Positions 16,001-16,212 of a stretch of DNA of 16,212 nucleotides are shown here, piece after piece (within the stretch, counting starts at the first letter, position 1; the number at the start of each line of letters is the position of its first letter). The position numbers were made by a program, and so were the translations under genes. The DNA is from Lachnospiraceae bacterium (GTDB taxonomy: Bacteria > Bacillota_A > Clostridia > Lachnospirales > Lachnospiraceae), in the NCBI GenBank assembly GCA_017542725.1, contig JAFXWR010000292.1, positions 1-16,212 on the forward strand. Direction: 5' to 3'. The notes beneath the pieces are model-generated. The model had not been told where the DNA came from, ran no database searches, and was given only the letters and a program-made list of their open reading frames with translations.

Positions 16001-16212
16001 GATTAGGCACAAAGTACCCTACGGTATATGCATACTGGAAGAGCAATAGTTACAAAGTAACATATGAGTTGCACGGAGGAAAGCTTAGCGGAGTAGTAGG
16101 AGACTCATATACAAAGACATATAGTAGATTATCAGATGTTACACTTGAGACAGAAGTGTATAAAGATGGTCAAAGGTTTGATGGATGGTATACAGAAGAA
16201 GACGGACAAGGA
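3913..16212 (+). CDS. Giant secreted InlB-type B-repeat surface protein, 3'-partial
   Basis: One frame of 4100 codons with no stop runs to the right edge, so the full protein exceeds about 450 kDa. Order: signal peptide (residues 1-31), acidic stalk (57-215), VATxSE linker (223-260), unrecognised Trp/Tyr-rich region (about 267-791), six B-repeats (792-1353), alternating A/B repeats (1354-2707), an HSHLICG / LCLNGC module (2708-3325), and a second B-repeat series (3326-4100). Repeat ends such as GYIFKGWYT...LYAHWE and GYTFNGWYTEKDGKG...VYAYWK are typical of the Listeria-Bacteroides repeat (Pfam PF09479), a small beta-grasp-like unit of secreted and wall-bound proteins. A likely role is adhesion or a surface stalk; no enzyme motif was seen. 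Only nine cysteines are visible. The gene has its own promoter, set off from the housekeeping genes by a terminator. The anchor (LPxTG, wall-binding repeats or other) is not visible. Family is well supported; function is inferred. Confidence 0.93.
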   Translation, partial: MMSIGKVVKKVTSIVLVVAMIMTSAGIQTFASSVDDVVNAASEERGNENLNRKYYDELINEENENAEEKVEEVEEEKVEEEKVGEENSQEKENLEEKGPSENSDEGSDESEETITGDEEEPEEDETSKSSEEEPEVDETTVTPTEETESSSISDAENEDNNNEENNEEDIIEENIASESDASDDADTTDEAEESKSAEEEKNEDAVASSSDVEEVNEEKAYKVATYSEIFTVATGSEVELATDSEIPPADSIEIVASDSELDKELGKVKFSDHDRWVLNTPGLLVFGDVGYSGGSHAGKGYIGFYLGNRDKSGDVGGDSMEWLKGWDAGNEGGGNKIKESIDLYGAENSEMFNGKKWWKNDWAFMKIPDSLDDFKDENERRSYQLPPQYREAVSWYVKAAGNYEAQEKYFEEDDGKVRYAGINYYANKYSFLMYPPLGIFCDRKSSSGSENQLSFFKSEKWRNINLGWKVVNGSKSYTNDQYAELGKKALEAKKNYQNKEFLTEHQNVLGYIVTNENSDGTYDLELVDHVKFNNDWSMTEKDELSIWHVENMDDDITVQSSGMTEEYDWALSFKTSYYGIFTQEADNKVETRAYWENEGWTSDRRTRQLYGQTLPWSQPGAYKFTVPSEDKGIKYEKDGKEYRLIGWVPAYQDKRQKSTDWGDSDSYKNIVDGFGERQTKKLTKQTIYRPGQKAEYKLHDTWPLTFGPFYRDAMEDPSPRWYRDGDEFGVADKGLVYVNKNDTKWNMITKVLRCPDSRDGFADNNLGYNGGTTNGVQYNVVFFSPVLEEVKKKTVTLHPEGGAWTEDKSTGDKTQTYNNFDTTSLPTSDKISRAGYIFKGWYTAQKGEGTNYTSLGKTAVENNVTDLYAHWEANTYKFKYYYNKVKGSDGNDYTGGKEGSEFEGTYDKKVKMPNAKDYALEGFTLLGFSDAANDTTGKFEPDTEYTVDTTNFTNILNGGINCIYPIYKENTYRIKLTPGSAKASDGKTKNGKGSVTYTLLHYSTYNLSTTSDAVTLEGFNLQGYNLKNGQTTVEIPVDKSIVTKDYVNYLDANSEKTFYGVWKEKEYKIEFKSGSKKGSDNVEYKSTSPDVAAKTYKYYSSVTAPNSFVLPDFTATGFAKAGSTKNLVAPGKSVAIKSIYKELSETTTTALYTIWKEKEITITFKGGRKKASDNNHKECSSEEKKKYGYKSTVSVPQKFVMEGFNFKGFNTKDEKDEVTLELSKNGKTATWFASEYADAIDEEGQSLTFYGVWKEKEYSLKFDAGTKKAYGRVYVGTNSIAAKTYGYFNNITMPSTPTMRGFKLVGFSKDDQQETAEYKVGELVDVKKLIDEIPMEEKTNENTTDYTLYGVWEITGATFKFDADLGVFLSSKKREKEIAVSVSGKALKDYEGYEKPYSEDGYVFTYWVDKDGNKYTDDTIVIGDLDLKAQYILGTTEEINNKVYTIKINNDSTKGIVDGPNPDSFGVKLGSDVLASMSEAGIAVTAKEGYTFLGWSWTGSKDDILKAGDVYSDITKDTLTAVYSENTINVKLSAGLGEFAGGLKAKTIISTESKALNTYNGYEEPTHATYTFSKWVDGDNLEVASTSIISIDTTLFAKFVDGDGNEVEDTNVYTITINNDNTKGEYTGATEFGLRVGSNILASMSEAGVTDPIAKDGYKFIGWSLTGNKDDIIKDGDLYTDSTLLNLTAIYEIYEEKITVTLSAGEGKFASGRKTKAIVSTESKALNTYDGYEEPTREDYDFIRWLGVNGAEVSTSSVITSDTTLFASYKKVGNALEDGNYTVIIENSNTEQGTLKVGGVARESVRISIRLGDDINATLASYSIIASASNGYYFRGWSWTGEIDNIIKDGDQYTDTNNTRLVAIWRNEAEYTVLLRANTGVFETSNSRRLTLTTKRSAFANLTEITGYERPVKANAYFWKWVVADTRATYSETTRVEEDLILDAIYKDKDTDEPIGEGETGDGGADATYTVMVKNDVLMGTMSNSVRTKIGDEEYDIALIDYKLGDNLLEKIEEKGLEIEPAIKFIFEGWSRTKKEEDLIRDDALFNDKDLTDIYAIYYDVIDLTIKLSANTGVFKDYKREKTLKAVIKTALKNFVGYEEPVKSEGYKFDHWEDADGNKYELTHMFGTESDKKVIELRAIYVDDKDNVVGKGGSEDGGPKANYTVFAKYNPQRSSISNTSFEVKQYGLVKQAMKDYKVYDATKEAEGYWQKGWSFENNLATLVTDTTIYSDVNKVLIYAQYLNVDKWTLVLDANTGLFSDNTGLSENRRVKELVDKNRLPIKDFPGYERPEKSEGYTFDRWEDINGKVYKESDKPEPEGDMPTITLYAIYKDNKTGKEIGKGDTKDGGSNATYTIIASSSEAEGRIEGKNKFEIRKGDYILATMSYAGINEPTPKPGNYFVGWAWKVNDYDHAVAEEDTYKVDDGSVLNALYSNQLFNVTLKANTGLFSDDTREKTLQVPKYKLLRNATGYEEPVKTNAKFNSWLYDATNYPLGVEFKKYKIEGETVLKAIYEDNDGKPIGRDIDGTNDGGENATYTIRVDNINSMGEYNGARYFDIKKGEVVYTTMKAAGVTEATPSSGYAFKGWRLGNDTVKAENLITATSTYENTDYTVLYLEYATQTTQVTFDASFGAFADGSRVKRYTLARGRVLNTIADYEEPTKKKWTFNRWADKAGVTVASSSTVPLDAITYDLKAMYLNRYGEEVSEDSHSHLICGAENEGVGTHATDVISAHSTKVAYLPITSEEEFYKYIDDELAKPELERKDIRMYLEEDIELNDDVALGNNITVYLCLNGCTLRSKKIGNAIKEIGNLYITNCKDNEASVVEIASGSNIEKPYLGGNSVHVLSSKGKINVFAAGELVDLVSTMSALSKDIEFMNVDIANGEGVITDKFMSATGRSRVRLVDVNIDKINVRDTLLGTYEGAELYVGGHVNLSDNYTNRAVVELSDRFDITARSVLIASGNTIEKKENGDTAVMFVGGTINKIDGDLRVTNNRLTLSDDYKKRVKIEIVKEESKASVSEASKSETEDDLDKELGTYDEEVSPAGEVGYSSAVAFTNDNIGFTVGNSTIEIYGNESVASYSDVRAGYMYQLRAKYNLSQALLQQSKGTELNKDSIIGIAFASEDGEGVLTDSKKISADTFINSTFGKEEKLLNIKEVDNNLELLRKRYYVEYDEGAPTTNETKKVIKTYLGDGATISETTRVRSKEMKAGHDLTLADNKIYYAKGFDLSTYSIIDKNNNFIGLYDPKSTMSYIGDVFRDGSDIEDGDVFKAVANWDERALKSEARNLVITKSEYDEMVNEAAAMAVVAQASASSIAQVAEVVEEDNYIVVYHLNGGKLDGHEGDIATVSGLSRKDEYKLITDVEKVATDSETGELRTYDFMGWVMEDEDNDYTFNNGMSFETVIEPEHEEDIINVYAVYLPSTFKITYHLEGGRIEGYEGDTIEDTIVRVASYKLLSGVTKEDHIFTGWRVETGKSTILTDELNEESITRDIDAYALYDNALYSVTYHLDGGVIVGITEEGDEEYVDNKANIQKDYYLYKDVVKPDYRFVRWESEANDATVDVIKAGDADTNKREVRAYYVPTTWDITYDTDGGNIAGTAGGNIQEKQNEGQDYKLYTDVTKDGYEFAYWYDVNTKERVDVITAPKGGQAYRVKAAYVQTAYNLTLHLDDETTEVINNISDKEEFVLPTDKKLENKEFVKWQYKNENNEDIDIVEIPKGNPNNITDVYAVFDDLMTQSIIYHAGADEKIEGVELYDEDSTADNKTFTVMKNRREIAVLDAVAKKDGYVFVGWTANKEEPGKLSQYTYRLEYMIEGFTKDFEKQYTYTADIRNMTWDFYPYFIKLNYNGEVVKKTKIRYHIIGEGELPVFAEKEDDKTYIQEVIPCENLSFDGYSIYQQRQGYSWGLQGVYYTEEDAQNALINIETSKPYDAYTIKYDKLVEYRDKNETLDVYLPFKKESLDVTFDVDGGELVGKTLEEGSDSYVIEYKVSGLYSTDLPEAKKDGYTFNGWYTEKDGKGEKVTDVAVASYRLGTKYPTVYAYWKSNSYKVTYELHGGKLSGVVGDSYTKTYSRLSDVTLETEVYKDGQRFDGWYTEEDGQG
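4075..4695 (+). other. Acidic low-complexity stalk and VATxSE linker
   Basis: Residues 57-215 are mostly Glu, Asp, Ser and Asn (runs such as EEKVEEVEEEKVEEE), with almost no hydrophobic core, so disordered and strongly negative. Residues 223-260 then carry four short motifs: VATYSE, VATGSE, LATDSE and VASDSE. The same motif recurs once far downstream as VATDSE at residues 3366-3371 (14008-14025). The stalk may carry the folded part through or near the cell wall; that is inference. Confidence 0.8.
4711..6285 (+). other. Unrecognised N-terminal region of the giant protein
   Basis: Residues about 267-791, rich in Trp, Tyr and charged residues, not visibly repetitive. Landmarks are LLVFGDVGYSGGSHAGKGY, WLKGWDAGNEGGGNK, WWKNDWAFMKIP, LPPQYREAVSWYVKAAGNY, a Lys-rich predicted helix (ELGKKALEAKKNYQNKEF), YRLIGWVPAYQD, and a PFYRDAMEDPSPRWYRDGD stretch. 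It could be the functional head (ligand binding) of the protein. The part around YKFTVPSEDKG...YRLIGWV (about 5776-5860) faintly resembles a decayed B-repeat. I do not recognise a family. Confidence 0.6.
6286..7971 (+). repeat. First B-repeat array (six units, 82-98 residues)
   Basis: Units begin near 6286, 6532, 6820, 7105, 7384 and 7678. Each opens with a strand pair ending in a Gly-containing turn (TVTLHPEGG, YRIKLTPGS, YKIEFKSGS, ITITFKGGR, YSLKFDAGT), has a central (G/D)F-x-(F/L/A)-x-G-(W/F/Y) strand, and ends with Y-(G/A/T)-(V/H/I)-W-(K/E)-E. Units 3-6 are joined by the linker W-K-E-K-E and share a K-(A/G)-S-D or KKAYG insertion after the first turn, so they are closer to one another than to unit 1. 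Unit 1 is the most canonical (GYIFKGWYTAQKGEGT). Confidence 0.85.
7972..12033 (+). repeat. Alternating A/B repeat array (A-B seven times, then A)
   Basis: A units start near 7972, 8491, 9001, 9520, 10099, 10648, 11218 and 11773; B units near 8239, 8746, 9253, 9814, 10396, 10966 and 11515. Successive A starts are 510-579 bp apart (170-193 residues). A units read (V/I)xLxANTGVF, REKTL or similar, GYE(E/R)PVK, YxFxxWxD, then LxAIY. B units read YT(I/V)xIxN, an ILAxMSxAGI helix-like stretch, GYxFxGWSWTG, xDxIxxGDxYTD, then LxAIY. In A4-A7 the A-to-B linker is a conserved I-G-x-G...D-G-G-x-x-A-T-Y-T. B5 is the most divergent (YWQKGWSFENN). Each unit resembles a B-repeat, but the pair behaves as the unit of duplication. 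Confidence 0.85.
12034..13887 (+). other. Cys-containing HxHxxCG / LCLNG module, beta-helix-like
   Basis: Residues 2708-3325. It opens SHSHLICGAENEG (Cys2714), continues with ATDVISAHSTKVAYLPI, a MYLEEDIELNDDVALGNN block, YLCLNGCTL (Cys2790, Cys2794), then NLYITNCKD (Cys2816). This order matches a module I recall from large Clostridia surface proteins, where H-x-H-x-x-C-G is followed by Y-L-x-x-D-I-x-L, then L-C-L-N-G and a run of short beta strands like a right-handed beta-helix. Many short V/I-rich strands separated by N/D/G turns follow (KINVFAAGELVDLV, GAELYVGGHVNLSDN, VMFVGGTINKIDG). A charged linker near 12949-13032 contains DLDKELG, also present as ELDKELG in the N-terminal linker. The end (about 13801-13884) is an Ala-rich stretch. 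Fold is inferred. Confidence 0.65.
13888..16212 (+). repeat. Second B-repeat series (about nine units, last one cut)
   Basis: Units start near 13888, 14179, 14416, 14662, 14893, 15115, 15442, 15787 and 16048. Units 1-4, 8 and 9 open with the classic strand-turn xYHLxGGxxxG (IVVYHLNGGKLDG, ITYHLEGGRIEG, VTYELHGGKLSG) and contain a Y-K-L-(I/L/Y) stretch before the FxGW strand. Unit 5 lacks the GG turn. Units 6 and 7 (15115-15786) are longer and divergent: unit 7 has IRYHIIGEGELPVFAE and SYSWGLQGVYYTEEDA-like sequence (GYSWGLQGVYYTEEDA), closer in feel to a separate MucBP-like or linker domain. Unit 8 ends GYTFNGWYTEKDGKG...VYAYWK, a textbook B-repeat. Unit 9 is truncated by the window. Confidence 0.8.

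Overview
The window looks like AT-rich chromosomal DNA of a Gram-positive Clostridia member, most likely Lachnospiraceae-like. This rests on three things: low GC with AGA/ATA/AAA-rich codon use, a small DUF6145-like gene directly upstream of dusB, and a secreted giant protein built from InlB-type B-repeats plus an H-x-H-x-x-CG / LCLNG module, a combination I associate with gut and oral Clostridia. The family placement is inference. All genes that can be supported lie on the + strand.

Positions 1-3489 hold housekeeping genes. First comes the 3' part of an ATP-type 6-phosphofructokinase gene, which enters from the left edge and carries a one-base frameshift near 731. It is followed, with 1-base TAATG overlaps at each junction, by a ~107-aa DUF6145-like gene and by dusB (tRNA-dihydrouridine synthase). 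Three 19-bp tandem repeats begin on the dusB stop codon and fill the leader of a fold-type I (MocR/aspartate-aminotransferase-like) aminotransferase gene.

Positions 3490-3912 are a boundary region. They contain a decayed remnant of a cell-wall/choline-binding-repeat protein, a clear rho-independent terminator, a near-consensus sigma-A promoter (TTGACA-17-TAAAAT) and a ~200-nt untranslated leader with a 10-bp palindrome.

Positions 3913-16212 are one uninterrupted open reading frame of 4100 codons that runs off the right edge. It encodes a secreted giant surface protein. In order it shows a signal peptide, a ~160-residue acidic low-complexity stalk with VATxSE-type motifs, a ~525-residue unrecognised Trp/Tyr-rich region, six InlB-type B-repeats, an array of alternating A and B repeats (A-B x7, then A; supra-period 170-193 residues), a ~620-residue module holding 4 of the 9 visible cysteines and predicted to be beta-helix-like, and a second B-repeat series of about nine units, the last one cut by the window edge. 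The C-terminus and any wall anchor are not visible.

No tRNA, rRNA, CRISPR array or intact mobile element was seen. The most unusual element is the giant protein and its two-type higher-order repeat. I see no evidence of a multi-gene defence or biosynthetic system.
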